From UBA3263 sp964554665 (GTDB lineage: Bacteria > Bacteroidota > Bacteroidia > Bacteroidales > Muribaculaceae), in the NCBI GenBank assembly GCA_964554665.1, contig CAZKPP010000003.1:15772-79771 (forward strand): a stretch of DNA of 64,000 bases, read 5' to 3'. Made by a program: the position numbers and the translations under genes. Shown one piece after another: positions 1 to 8,677 of this stretch. A model generated the notes under the pieces. It was not told the origin of the DNA and did not search any database. It worked only from the letters and a program-made list of their open reading frames with translations. The stretch's first letter is position 1, and every line of letters starts with the position of its first letter.

Positions 1-248
1 CCCTTATCTCTTCGGTAGGTTTCTATCAAAACACCGGCGACTGGCTTTATACCTCCGGTATCCCCGCAAAGAGCGGCGTGGGCGGCGGTGTGCTTGGCGT
101 AATGCCCGGTGTTATGGGTATTGCCGCATTTGCTCCGCCATTGGATGCTGCCGGTAACTCCGTTAAGGCTCAGGCCGCAGTCAAGGCCGTTATGAATAAG
201 CTCGGTCTGGGTGTGTTCAACGGCGACCGCGTAACCGTTACCGCTTAA
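1..248 (+). CDS. glsA: Glutaminase A, C-terminal fragment (5' end outside window)
   Basis: The last 81 residues of a reading frame that enters from the left edge (codon phase starts at base 3) match the C-terminal end of serine-dependent beta-lactamase-fold glutaminases. Visible family features are the stretch around PAKSGVGGG, the following hydrophobic GVMGIAAFAPPLD segment and the NSVKAQAAVK helix. The enzyme hydrolyses L-glutamine to glutamate and ammonia in the cytoplasm. The gene is followed 59 bases later by an MFS carrier and then an asparaginase on the same strand, so the three probably form one amide-catabolism unit. The catalytic N-terminal part is not in the window, so intactness cannot be judged. 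Confidence 0.85.
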   Translation, partial: LISSVGFYQNTGDWLYTSGIPAKSGVGGGVLGVMPGVMGIAAFAPPLDAAGNSVKAQAAVKAVMNKLGLGVFNGDRVTVTA

Positions 249-307
249 TCCTCCCCTCGCGCGAATAATTCTCACTTTTCACTAACCCTTTAAACTCTAC
301 TATTATT

Positions 308-1603
308 ATGCAAATTAAAACCGGCAAGGGAACCATCTCTCTGATGGTTGTACTTGCAATATGGTCGCTTTCGCTTGCGGTTGACCTGCCCGGTCTGGCC
401 GTAACGCCTATCGAGGGAAGCCTGCGCAGCATCTTTGCCGATGCCACCGACTTCAAGATTCAGTTGCTTACCGTGCTCCCCAACCTGGTGATTATCCCAT
501 TTGTGTTGCTTTCGGGTAAGCTTTCGGAATCGAAACATAAAATCGCCGTTATCGCAGCCGGTACAATCCTTTATCTGGCCGCAGGTGTGCTTTCGATTTT
601 CACCAACTCGCTTAACATGTTGATTTTCCTGAGCTGTCTGCTCGGCGCCGGTTGCGGTCTTATCCTGCCGTTCTCTACCGGTTTGATTGCCGATGTGTTT
701 ACCGGCAAATACCGTGTAAAGCAGATGGGTGTCATCTCGGCTATCGGTAATATCGCCCTGGTGCTCGCAACCTTCGCAGTTGGCTATCTTGTTGCCGGCG
801 ACCTGACCCACACATGGCATCGTGCCTTCTTCGTTTACCTGATTCCTGTGCTCTCGCTGGTTCTTATCCCCTTCCTCAAGGAGATTCCTAAGAGCGACTA
901 CGCACAGCCCGCAGCCACTAACGATTCCACTTCAACCGCTGCCACAACCTCAACTCCCGCTGCTGTTCCCGCAGTTGATGCCGACGGCTTCTCAACCAAG
1001 GGCCAGAGCGTTAAGGGAGGTTTCTATGTAGGCCGTACGGTTTGGTTGCTTCTCGCCTATTTCTTCTTTGTGTTCGCAACCTGTATTCCGAGCTACTATC
1101 TGCCTAACTTCCATTGGATCAGCTCCGAAAATGCTTCGACCATGACTTCGGTGTTCTATGCCGCAATGTTTGTTGTAGGTTTGGCCCTGACTCCGGTTAT
1201 GAAAGCTTTCAAGAGAACCACGTTTATTTTCGCTACCGCCTGCATTGTTGCCAGCTTCGCAATGTTTATCTTCGTTAAGGATTCCACCGCAGTTTATATT
1301 GCAGCTTGTGCCATTTGCGGTATCGGTAACGGTATTGCCCAGCCTATCTTCTACACCAAGGCTACCGAAGTAGTTACCACCGACTCCAAGTCAACCCTTT
1401 CGCTGGCCTACCTGCAGGTTGCCAACTACGTGGCTATTTCGATGGTGCCTGTAATCATCAGCGCCGGTGAGAAGATTTTCCACACCACTTCGACCATGTT
1501 CCCCTTCATCTTCTCGGGCATTGCATGTGCCGCAGTTCTGCTGGTAGTCATCTTCCGCAGTCGCCACTTCGTATTCGGCATGTCGAAAAACTACTATGAA
1601 TAA
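308..1603 (+). CDS. MFS transporter, probably amino-acid or organic-anion related
   Basis: A 431-residue protein with about twelve hydrophobic segments in two blocks of six. Residues around 198-228 form a soluble linker rich in Ala, Ser, Thr and Pro that joins the halves, as in major facilitator carriers. The first half carries a GKLSES-type loop after the second membrane segment, matching the usual loop 2-3 position. No substrate-diagnostic motif was recognised. Its place between a glutaminase and an asparaginase (30 bases from the latter) suggests movement of glutamine, asparagine, their acidic products or a linked counter-ion, but that is inference from neighbourhood only. It starts at the ATG following an AT-rich leader without Shine-Dalgarno, as is normal for this group. 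Confidence 0.8.
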   Translation: MQIKTGKGTISLMVVLAIWSLSLAVDLPGLAVTPIEGSLRSIFADATDFKIQLLTVLPNLVIIPFVLLSGKLSESKHKIAVIAAGTILYLAAGVLSIFTNSLNMLIFLSCLLGAGCGLILPFSTGLIADVFTGKYRVKQMGVISAIGNIALVLATFAVGYLVAGDLTHTWHRAFFVYLIPVLSLVLIPFLKEIPKSDYAQPAATNDSTSTAATTSTPAAVPAVDADGFSTKGQSVKGGFYVGRTVWLLLAYFFFVFATCIPSYYLPNFHWISSENASTMTSVFYAAMFVVGLALTPVMKAFKRTTFIFATACIVASFAMFIFVKDSTAVYIAACAICGIGNGIAQPIFYTKATEVVTTDSKSTLSLAYLQVANYVAISMVPVIISAGEKIFHTTSTMFPFIFSGIACAAVLLVVIFRSRHFVFGMSKNYYE

Positions 1604-1633
1604 TCTCATACTACTAATTACTAACTATTAACT

Positions 1634-2665
1634 ATGGCTAACACTCCAAAAATACTTATTATCTACACCGGCGGCACGATCGGCATGGTCGAAACCGCCA
1701 ATGGCCTTCAGCCTTTCGATTTCTCTCACCTGATGGACAATGTGCCTAAGGTCGGCCAGCTCGGCTATCAGATTGAATCGGTTCAGTTCCCGCAGCCTAT
1801 CGACTCGTCGAACATGAATCCTACCTACTGGAACCAGATCGTTAAGGATATTGCCGACCGCTACGATGAATTCGACGGCTTTGTTATCCTCCACGGCACC
1901 GATACCATGGCTTACACCGCTTCAGCCCTGTCGTTCATGTTGCGTGACCTGCGAAAGCCGGTTGTCATTACCGGTTCGCAGCTCCCTATCGGCGACACCC
2001 GCGAAGATGGCACCGAAAACCTGATTTCGGCCCTGCAGGTTGCTGCCGCCAAGGATGAAAACGGTGACCCGATGATTCAGGAAGTCGTTATCTCCTTCCA
2101 GGACTACATTGTTCGCGGTTGCCGGTCAACCAAGTTCACCTCAACAGGTTTCCATGCCTTCAAGAGCTTCAACTACCCGGTGCTCGGCACCATTGACTTG
2201 CACATTGACTACAACCGTCCGTACCTGATGCGCCACTCGACGCAGCTGCCGCTCAACCCGTTCTATTCCATGGACCCGAACATTCTGGTTATGTGGCTCT
2301 ATCCAGGCATTACCGAGGATGTTGTTAAGTCTCAGCTGGCAACTCCGGGTATCAAGGCCGTTATTCTGCGCACGTTCGGTGCCGGCAATGCCCCGACCGA
2401 ACAGTGGTTCCTCAACGACCTGGCCGATGCGGTTTCGCGCGGGCTGATAATCTACAATGTTACCCAGTGTCTCAATGGCGGCGACGAACAGAAGCGCTAC
2501 TACACCGGCGATATGCTTGCCAAGGCCGGCGTCATTTCCGGCTACGACATCACCGTAGAGGCTGCCGTCACCAAGATGATGTATCTGCTCGGCAGCGGCC
2601 TGACCAAGGATGAAATCGTTAAGTATCTGACAACCTCGATTGTCGGTGAAATGACCGTTGACTAA
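1634..2665 (+). CDS. ansA: Type I (cytoplasmic) L-asparaginase
   Basis: A 343-residue asparaginase of the AnsA type. The first catalytic threonine lies in YTGGTIGM near the N-terminus and the second in HGTDTMAYTASAL around residue 90. The ITGSQLPIGDTREDG segment follows, and the C-terminal half has the FGAGNAP allosteric/structural region typical of type I enzymes. There is no signal peptide, so the enzyme is cytosolic and converts asparagine to aspartate plus ammonia. Length fits the family (about 335-350). It is the last gene of the glutaminase-carrier-asparaginase unit and is followed by a perfect 15-bp hairpin. Across that hairpin lies fumarase, so aspartate and fumarate metabolism sit side by side. 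Confidence 0.93.
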   Translation: MANTPKILIIYTGGTIGMVETANGLQPFDFSHLMDNVPKVGQLGYQIESVQFPQPIDSSNMNPTYWNQIVKDIADRYDEFDGFVILHGTDTMAYTASALSFMLRDLRKPVVITGSQLPIGDTREDGTENLISALQVAAAKDENGDPMIQEVVISFQDYIVRGCRSTKFTSTGFHAFKSFNYPVLGTIDLHIDYNRPYLMRHSTQLPLNPFYSMDPNILVMWLYPGITEDVVKSQLATPGIKAVILRTFGAGNAPTEQWFLNDLADAVSRGLIIYNVTQCLNGGDEQKRYYTGDMLAKAGVISGYDITVEAAVTKMMYLLGSGLTKDEIVKYLTTSIVGEMTVD

Positions 2666-2687
2666 TCCGTAAACTCTCTGAATAATT

Positions 2688-2733
2688 CAGGAGGTAAACA
2701 CTCGCGAAAAGTGTTTACCTCCTGTTGATTTTT
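2688..2733 (+). terminator. Strong hairpin terminator between ansA and fumarase
   Basis: A perfect 15-bp inverted repeat (arms 2688-2702 and 2710-2724) with a 7-base loop, followed on the plus strand by TTGATTTTT. It lies 22 bases after the asparaginase stop and just beyond the convergent fumarase stop at 2752. It could therefore end transcription in both directions, although the T-run is clear only on the plus strand. Confidence 0.85.
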
Positions 2734-2751
2734 ATGGGTTCGGGCCCGGTG

Positions 2752-4398
2752 TTACTTGGCTATGGGGCAGCCGGCACATTTGGCCTGGATTTCGGTGAAG
2801 AAGTCGTTGCCCTTGTCGTCAACCAGAATGAAAGCGGGGAAGTTTTCAACCTCGATTTTCCAGATGGCTTCCATGCCGAGTTCGGGATATTCGAGCAGTT
2901 CAACTTTTTTGATGGAGTTTGCTGCCAGAACTGCGGCCGGGCCGCCGATAGAGCCGAGATAGAAGCCGCCATGTTTCTTGCAGGCATCGGTAACCTGCTT
3001 TGAGCGGTTGCCCTTGGCAATCATAATCATAGAGCCACCTGCGCTCTGGAACTGGTCAACGTAGGAGTCCATGCGGCCGGCGGTTGTGGGGCCGAACGAG
3101 CCTGAGGGCATGCCTTCGGGGGTTTTGGCGGGGCCGGCATAGTAAATGGGGTGGTCTTTGAGGTATTGGGGCATAGGTTCGCCCTTGTCGAGGCGTTCTT
3201 TGATTTTGGCGTGGGCAATGTCGCGGCCAACAATGATGGTGCCTTTGAGCGACAGGCGGGTCGATACCGGATATTTGGTCAGTTCGGCCAGCACTTCCTC
3301 CATCGGGCGGTTCAGGTCTATGTTGACAACTTCGCCTTCGCCGGCATTGCGCATTTCTTCGGGAATCAGTTCGCCGGGGTTGGAGTCGAGTTTTTCAATC
3401 CAGAGACCCTGGGCATTGATTTTGGCCTTGACGTTGCGGTCGGCCGAGCAGCTTACGCCCATGCCGATGGGGCAGCTTGCGCCGTGGCGCGGCAGGCGGA
3501 TAACGCGGATGTCGTGGGCATAATATTTGCCGCCGAACTGTGCGCCCAGGCCGATTTTGCGTGAGGCTTCGAGCAGTTCTTTTTCGAGTTCGATGTCGCG
3601 GAAAGCGTGGCCGAGCTCATTGCCCTGGGTGGGCAGGTTGTCGAGATACTTAACCGATGCTTTCTTAACAACTTCGAGGTTCTTTTCGGCCGATGTGCCG
3701 CCGATAACGAAGGCAATGTGGTAGGGAGGACACGCGGCGGTGCCGAGAGTCTTCATTTTTTCAACCAGGAAGGGCACCAGGGTCTTGGGGTTGATAATGG
3801 CCTTGGTTTCCTGATAGAGATATGTTTTGTTGGCAGAGCCGCCGCCTTTGGCTACGAACAGGAACTTGTATTCGTTGCCTTCGGTTGCATGGATGTCGAT
3901 TTGCGCCGGGAGGTTGCAGCCGGTGTTTACTTCGTCATACATGTTCAGCGGGGCGTTCTGTGAGTAGCGCAGGTTATCTTCGGTGTAGGTTTTATAAACG
4001 CCGTGGCTCAGTTTTTCTTCGTCGTTGCAGCCGGTCCACACGTGCTGGCCTTTTTCGCCGTGAATAATGGCGGTGCCGGTGTCCTGACAGAAAGGAAGCT
4101 GGCCTTTGGCCGCGATTTCGGCGTTGCGGAGCATGGTCAGGGCCACGAATTTATCATTGGCCGATGCTTCGGGGTCATGAAGAATCTTGGCTACCATTTC
4201 GTTGTGTTCGCGGCGCAACATAAAGGAGTTATCGTGGGTTGCCTGACGGGCAAGTACGGTCAATGCTTCGGGGTCGACAACGAGTATTTCGTGGCCGTTC
4301 CAGTTTTCAACTTTAACGTAGTCGGAGGTCAGGTGGTAATACTCGGTGGTGTCGGGGCCGAGCGGAAACATTTCCTGATATTTGAAGGGTTTGGTCAT
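2752..4398 (-). CDS. fum: Class I fumarate hydratase (iron-sulfur type)
   Basis: A 548-residue class I fumarase, the oxygen-sensitive [4Fe-4S] hydro-lyase that interconverts fumarate and malate. Recognisable features are the N-terminal alpha domain with PFCQDTGTA, the NTGCNLPAQID segment with a cluster-type cysteine, the GGGSANKTYLYQ substrate region, GTAACPPYHIAFVIGG, and a C-terminal beta domain with SGSFGPTTAGRMD and the final CAGCPIAK. Length fits the single-chain form. It starts 17 bases after the stop of the upstream barrel gene, so the two are probably co-transcribed. In Bacteroidales this enzyme serves the reductive branch of succinate formation. The adjacent asparaginase would feed aspartate to the same pool. 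Confidence 0.93.
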   Translation of the reverse strand: MTKPFKYQEMFPLGPDTTEYYHLTSDYVKVENWNGHEILVVDPEALTVLARQATHDNSFMLRREHNEMVAKILHDPEASANDKFVALTMLRNAEIAAKGQLPFCQDTGTAIIHGEKGQHVWTGCNDEEKLSHGVYKTYTEDNLRYSQNAPLNMYDEVNTGCNLPAQIDIHATEGNEYKFLFVAKGGGSANKTYLYQETKAIINPKTLVPFLVEKMKTLGTAACPPYHIAFVIGGTSAEKNLEVVKKASVKYLDNLPTQGNELGHAFRDIELEKELLEASRKIGLGAQFGGKYYAHDIRVIRLPRHGASCPIGMGVSCSADRNVKAKINAQGLWIEKLDSNPGELIPEEMRNAGEGEVVNIDLNRPMEEVLAELTKYPVSTRLSLKGTIIVGRDIAHAKIKERLDKGEPMPQYLKDHPIYYAGPAKTPEGMPSGSFGPTTAGRMDSYVDQFQSAGGSMIMIAKGNRSKQVTDACKKHGGFYLGSIGGPAAVLAANSIKKVELLEYPELGMEAIWKIEVENFPAFILVDDKGNDFFTEIQAKCAGCPIAK

Positions 4399-4415
4399 AA
4401 GAGATATGATGGTTT

Positions 4416-5117
4416 TTAGAAGTTATATCCAATTGTGAATTGCCATTCGCGGTTATAGGCCGCTTTGATGGCTTCGCGGTCTTGGGCCAGATTGCGTGCG
4501 CCCAAAAGATAGTGGGCGCCAACATAGTAGTGGTCGGCAATCAGCAGGCCAACGCCCATGTCGAAGCCCCAGTCGAGGTTGATATAGCGGCCCTTCTGGC
4601 CGAAGGCATCTTCAATAATGTCGATTGTTTCCGAATAGTCATCGCCCTCAAAAACGGATGTGGTATATTTGTCGCGGCCTCCCAAGCCCATTGAAATGTA
4701 AGGTCCGAAATCGAACTGGAACTCAATGAAAGTAATCGGGATGCGATAGGAAACCAACATCGGAACGTGGAACCAGCTGGTGGAAACAGAACCTTCGGTA
4801 ATTACGATTGCGTCATCTTCGAGCGGGGGAAGAGTGGCCGCCGTTACAGTGTAGGTGTCGTGGCGATAGTCGTAGTAGAACCCCGGCGAAAGAAAGAAGC
4901 GTTTACCCATCGGTATGTCAACGATTGCTCCTAAAGTCAGACCGGGTTTCCAGTTTTTGGCGTGGTCCATAATGACTGCGGATGCCGTGCGTGTTTCGGT
5001 AATGTTAGATGTGTTTAAGCCGGCACGTACGCCAACTCTGATTGGCATGTCACCTGCGTGAGCTGCGCCGCAGGCAAGCGATAATGTGAAAGATAGGATA
5101 AGGTGTTTGAGTTTCAT
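4416..5117 (-). CDS. Outer-membrane beta-barrel protein (PorT-like fold)
   Basis: A 233-residue protein with a signal peptide (hydrophobic core ILSFTLSLACG, cleavage likely after AHA). It continues as alternating amphipathic strands and ends in a short strand with a terminal Phe (FTIGYNF), the usual C-terminal signature of outer-membrane barrels. The N-terminal IRVGVRAGLNTSNI resembles the opening strand of PorT/OmpW-like porin-family barrels common in Bacteroidota. Function is unknown. The start codon is fixed because the signal peptide begins at residue 1. A complete promoter ends only four bases before this ATG, which predicts a leaderless message. The gene leads into fumarase 17 bases downstream. 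Confidence 0.75.
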   Translation of the reverse strand: MKLKHLILSFTLSLACGAAHAGDMPIRVGVRAGLNTSNITETRTASAVIMDHAKNWKPGLTLGAIVDIPMGKRFFLSPGFYYDYRHDTYTVTAATLPPLEDDAIVITEGSVSTSWFHVPMLVSYRIPITFIEFQFDFGPYISMGLGGRDKYTTSVFEGDDYSETIDIIEDAFGQKGRYINLDWGFDMGVGLLIADHYYVGAHYLLGARNLAQDREAIKAAYNREWQFTIGYNF

Positions 5118-5121
5118 AGCG

Positions 5122-5153
5122 CAAAAATAATACTTTTTCGTGAAACCGACAAA
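5122..5153 (-). promoter_or_regulatory. Bacteroidota promoter for the barrel-fumarase unit, abutting the start codon
   Basis: On the minus strand TTTG (5153-5150), a 20-base spacer and TATTTTTG (5129-5122) match the Bacteroidota consensus. Only CGCT separates the -7 box from ATG at 5117, so the predicted first transcribed base is at or next to the start codon. Confidence 0.7.
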
Positions 5154-5162
5154 TTCTTTTGT

Positions 5163-5193
5163 TTTGTTGTGTGGAAATTATTTCGTAATTTTG
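5163..5193 (+). promoter_or_regulatory. Promoter for the ABC-F gene
   Basis: TTTG at 5163-5166, a 19-base spacer and TAATTTTG at 5186-5193 followed by C. The start codon at 5208 lies 14 bases further. This promoter overlaps the divergent one of the barrel gene, and it places the true start at 5208 rather than at earlier in-frame codons. Confidence 0.75.
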
Positions 5194-5207
5194 CATTGTT
5201 AAGATTT

Positions 5208-6956
5208 ATGGCTGTTACACCTTATATAAATATAGAGAAGCTCACCAAGAGCTACGGCGACAGAATGCTGTTTGCCGACGTTACCTTTGGCATTAACCGC
5301 GGCGACAAAATCGGGCTGATTGCCAAGAATGGCACCGGCAAAACCACTATGCTGCGCATTATTGCCGGTTTGGAAGATGCCGATTCCGGCACCGTAACCT
5401 GTCGCGCGGGGCTGAAAATTGCTCTGGTTGAGCAGAAACCCGATTTTGGCGGCGCCGACGCTACGCCGCTCAGCGCCTGCGCCGGCTTTGGCAGCGAAGA
5501 GGCCACCCGAATGCTAACCCAGTTGGGCGTGGAGGATGTTAACGCGCCGATGGCCACAATGTCGGGCGGCCAGCAAAAGCGAGTGGCCATTGCGCGCGCC
5601 CTGCTTTCCGAGCCTGACCTGCTGATTCTCGATGAGCCCACAAACCACCTCGACATTCAGGTTATCGAGTGGCTCGAAGCGCGGCTTACGCGCTCGGCGG
5701 CAACGATTCTGCTGGTTACTCACGACCGTTATTTCCTGGATCGCGTCTGCAACAAAATCATAGAAATCGACCTTGAGCAGATTTTTACTTATAAGGGTAA
5801 CTATGCCGAATATCTGCGCCGCCGGCAGGAGCGCATCGAGGCGCTGACAGGCGAACTGGCCAAGGTGCGCAACACCCTGCGCAAGGAGCAGGAATGGATG
5901 AACCGCCAGCCGCAGGCCCGCGCCGGCAAAGCCAAGTTTCGCATCGACGCTTTCTATGAACTCAAGAGCCGTTCGCGCCAAAAAGTTACTGATTCGACCG
6001 ACGCCGTGCAGTTGTCGGTCAACGCGTCGCGCATAGGCAACAAAATTTTCGAGGCCGAAGGCGTTACCAAACATTTTGGCGACAAGTGCGTGCTCGACGA
6101 CTTTACTTACACCTTTGCCCGCTACGACAAGGTGGGCATTGTCGGCCCCAACGGCGTTGGCAAGTCAACCTTCATTAAGATGCTTCAGGGCATAGTCAAG
6201 CCCGACAGCGGCCGGTTTGACATCGGCGACACCGTTAGATTCGGCTATTACTCACAGGAGGGCCTGCAGCTGCCGCGCGAAAAAAAGGTTATCGACGCAG
6301 TGACCGACATTGCCGAAGATATTGTGCTTGAAGGGGGTGAGCGCCATTCGCCCATGCAGTTCCTGCAAAAGTTTCTGTTTTCGCCCAAGGATCAGCAGAA
6401 GTATATCCATACGCTCAGCGGCGGCGAGCAGGCGCGTCTGCACTTGGCTGTTACGTTGATGCGCTCGCCCAACTTTTTGATTCTCGACGAACCGACCAAC
6501 GACCTCGATATCGTTACCCTCGGGTTGCTTGAAGAGTATCTGAGTGACTTTAAGGGTTGCCTTATGGTCGTTAGCCACGACCGCTATTTCCTCGACAATA
6601 TGGTTGACCACCTGTTTGTTTTCACCGGCAATGGCGTAGTGAAGGATTTCCCCGGAAATTACTCTGACTATCGGCGCTGGCAGGCCGAAATGGATGCGGC
6701 GGTTGAGAAGCCCGCTGCTGAGAAGAAAGTCAAACCCAAGACCGATAAGCCGCGCAAGCTCTCGTTTAAAGAGAAAAAGAGAATGGAAGAGCTCGAAGCG
6801 TTGATTGAAAAGCTCACCGCCGAGAAAGAGGAACTCGAAGCGCTGTTTGCCTCGGGGATTGCCGACGATATAGAAAGCAAGTCAGCCCGTTATTCGGAGG
6901 TGAAAAACGAGCTTGACGATGCTGAACTCGAATGGCTTGAACTGTCGGAAATTTAA
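5208..6956 (+). CDS. uup: ABC-F family ATPase, Uup-like
   Basis: A 582-residue soluble protein with two ABC ATPase domains and no membrane segments. Domain 1 has Walker A GKNGTGKTT-like, signature MSGGQQKR and Walker B LLILDEPTNHLD. Domain 2 has GPNGVGKST, LSGGEQAR and FLILDEPTNDLD. Between them is the charged linker of ribosome-associated ABC-F proteins. The C-terminal part (about 510-582) begins with KLSFKEKKR and forms a Lys/Glu-rich coiled coil, the arrangement of Uup-type proteins that bind DNA or ribosomes. The start was chosen at MAVTPYIN because the promoter -7 box lies 15 bases before it. The stop overlaps the convergent eptA stop by four bases. The exact subfamily is less certain than the ABC-F assignment. 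Confidence 0.88.
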   Translation: MAVTPYINIEKLTKSYGDRMLFADVTFGINRGDKIGLIAKNGTGKTTMLRIIAGLEDADSGTVTCRAGLKIALVEQKPDFGGADATPLSACAGFGSEEATRMLTQLGVEDVNAPMATMSGGQQKRVAIARALLSEPDLLILDEPTNHLDIQVIEWLEARLTRSAATILLVTHDRYFLDRVCNKIIEIDLEQIFTYKGNYAEYLRRRQERIEALTGELAKVRNTLRKEQEWMNRQPQARAGKAKFRIDAFYELKSRSRQKVTDSTDAVQLSVNASRIGNKIFEAEGVTKHFGDKCVLDDFTYTFARYDKVGIVGPNGVGKSTFIKMLQGIVKPDSGRFDIGDTVRFGYYSQEGLQLPREKKVIDAVTDIAEDIVLEGGERHSPMQFLQKFLFSPKDQQKYIHTLSGGEQARLHLAVTLMRSPNFLILDEPTNDLDIVTLGLLEEYLSDFKGCLMVVSHDRYFLDNMVDHLFVFTGNGVVKDFPGNYSDYRRWQAEMDAAVEKPAAEKKVKPKTDKPRKLSFKEKKRMEELEALIEKLTAEKEELEALFASGIADDIESKSARYSEVKNELDDAELEWLELSEI

Positions 6957-8677
6957 ATGTGGTTCAGGCGTTCGAGGCGCTGGAAGTCTTCGGTAGTGAA
7001 GCCTGCCTGATGAAGATTTTGCGCTTTGTTGCGGTCTGACAGAAATACGCGTTCTTCGGGCTCGGAGTAGTGTTTCGACGTAAGTGCCTTGGTGCGGTCA
7101 ACGTCGGGCGACTGAATGCCGGCGATGCTCAGCAGGGTGGGGGTGTAGCTCTGCGATGAGCTTACCTCGTTATTCTGATGCAGGCGAGCCTGGTTGATGA
7201 GCGAGGGGTCGCGGTGCTGCAGTTTCGGGGTCATGTAAACAATCATCGGCACGTGGAGCTGGAAGTAGGTCGGAGTGGGCGACGCGTGGAGGAACCGCGA
7301 GCGGGCATCGTCGAAAATATCTTCGCCATGGTCCGAGGCATAAACCATGCCGCCTACGCAGTTGATTGAGTCGAGGCGCTCAATGATGTTGTAGAGCAGA
7401 TTGTCGGTGTGGCGTATGGAGTTATCGTAGGCGTTTACAAGCTGGCCGCGGTTGGCGGCGCCGGCGTCGGCGGTTTTGTCGGGAAGGAAGAAGGCTTCTT
7501 CGCGCGGATAGCGGTCTACGTAGTTGAAATGCGAACCGTATTGGTGGAGCACCACAAGGAGCTTGGTGTCGTCCTGAGTCAGCAGCGAATCAAGCTGTGC
7601 GAGCATGTCGCAGTCATAGAACCCTTCAACTATTTCGCCGGGCTGAGGCTCGCGCACAAAGATTGTGGTGTCGGCTTCCTCGCCGAAGTAGTCGATATAA
7701 GAGTGGTTGCGGCACTGCATGGAAATATAGGCGGTTTTGAATCCGGCCTCCTTGAAGGCGGTGATAACCGATTTGCTTTCGTTGATTTTATTGTCGAAGT
7801 TTTCAGCGGTGAGGTTCGACAGCAGCAGAGGCACGGCTTTGTGGGTGGTGTTGCTTTCCGAGAAAGTTTTGCCGAAGCCGGTAATTGTGCCTGCGGGCAG
7901 CGAGCAGAGGCGGGGGGTGGTGAAGCGGTCGTAGCCGAAAAACTGCCAGTTGTCGGCGCGCGATGTTTCGCCAACCACTGCAACGTAGACCTCGCGGAGA
8001 TTATCCGGGCGGGTAGAGTGGGCGTGGTATGTGGCGTCGCTGCTTGTGTCGAAATATCTGGCCGAAGTGTGGGCGCGGGTAACGGCCGTTGACAGGTTGG
8101 CGAGAACGTTTACGGGATAGAGGTCTTCGTCGATGCTGTAGTAAGGTTCTTCAAGAATGCAGGCGCCGGTTACTATGGCTCCGCTTACGCTCAGAAGCAT
8201 TGCGGTGGTGCGGAAACGGTTGAGGGTGCGGTCAGAAGTCCTTACCTTTTTAACCATGCAGACTATTGCCAGAACAATCACCGGCAGATAGAGGGCAACC
8301 ACGGTGGCGATTGCCGGGCCGAGATTATCGAGCAGCTCGCCGGCTTCGGAGGGGTTGGTTGTGGCAACGTTGAGAAACATGTCAACGCCGATAATCGAGC
8401 CGTCGGCATAGAGAAAGAGCAAAACAATCTGAAATGCCGCAAGAACCATAAAGGGGAGCAGCCAAAGAACATTCGACCCCGGGCGATTGCGCCAGGTGAG
8501 CAAAAATACCAGAATGCCGGCCGGTAAGAGGATGTTGGCCCCGGCTTCGAGCAGCGTGAAGTGGCCCATGATGCTCAATGCCACGTTGGGGATAATGAGT
8601 ACTGCAATGGTGAGAATAATCAATACTCGTGCGAGTATGGCATTCGTTGATGAATTGTTTTTGTCAGAATGCTTCAT
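6953..8677 (-). CDS. eptA: EptA-type lipid A phosphoethanolamine transferase
   Basis: A 574-residue inner-membrane enzyme of the sulfatase-fold family. About five hydrophobic segments occupy residues 14-175 and the periplasmic catalytic domain follows. Metal and catalytic positions visible are Glu237 in VVGETSRAD, the NTTHKAVP segment (Thr277/Thr278) at the place of the nucleophilic threonine, and SDHGED (Asp449, His450). The GYDRFTTP stretch is also family-typical. The enzyme would transfer phosphoethanolamine from phosphatidylethanolamine to a lipid A phosphate. Its start lies inside the last 14 bases of the upstream BamA-like gene, so the two are translationally coupled. The cysteines that flank the nucleophile in enterobacterial EptA are absent. 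Confidence 0.85.
   Translation of the reverse strand: MKHSDKNNSSTNAILARVLIILTIAVLIIPNVALSIMGHFTLLEAGANILLPAGILVFLLTWRNRPGSNVLWLLPFMVLAAFQIVLLFLYADGSIIGVDMFLNVATTNPSEAGELLDNLGPAIATVVALYLPVIVLAIVCMVKKVRTSDRTLNRFRTTAMLLSVSGAIVTGACILEEPYYSIDEDLYPVNVLANLSTAVTRAHTSARYFDTSSDATYHAHSTRPDNLREVYVAVVGETSRADNWQFFGYDRFTTPRLCSLPAGTITGFGKTFSESNTTHKAVPLLLSNLTAENFDNKINESKSVITAFKEAGFKTAYISMQCRNHSYIDYFGEEADTTIFVREPQPGEIVEGFYDCDMLAQLDSLLTQDDTKLLVVLHQYGSHFNYVDRYPREEAFFLPDKTADAGAANRGQLVNAYDNSIRHTDNLLYNIIERLDSINCVGGMVYASDHGEDIFDDARSRFLHASPTPTYFQLHVPMIVYMTPKLQHRDPSLINQARLHQNNEVSSSQSYTPTLLSIAGIQSPDVDRTKALTSKHYSEPEERVFLSDRNKAQNLHQAGFTTEDFQRLERLNHI

Noticed and set aside
5103..5207. A longer N-terminus for the ABC-F protein starting at 5103
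   Set aside because: The extension would run through a two-box promoter and encode low-complexity residues not found in the family. ATG 5208 fits.
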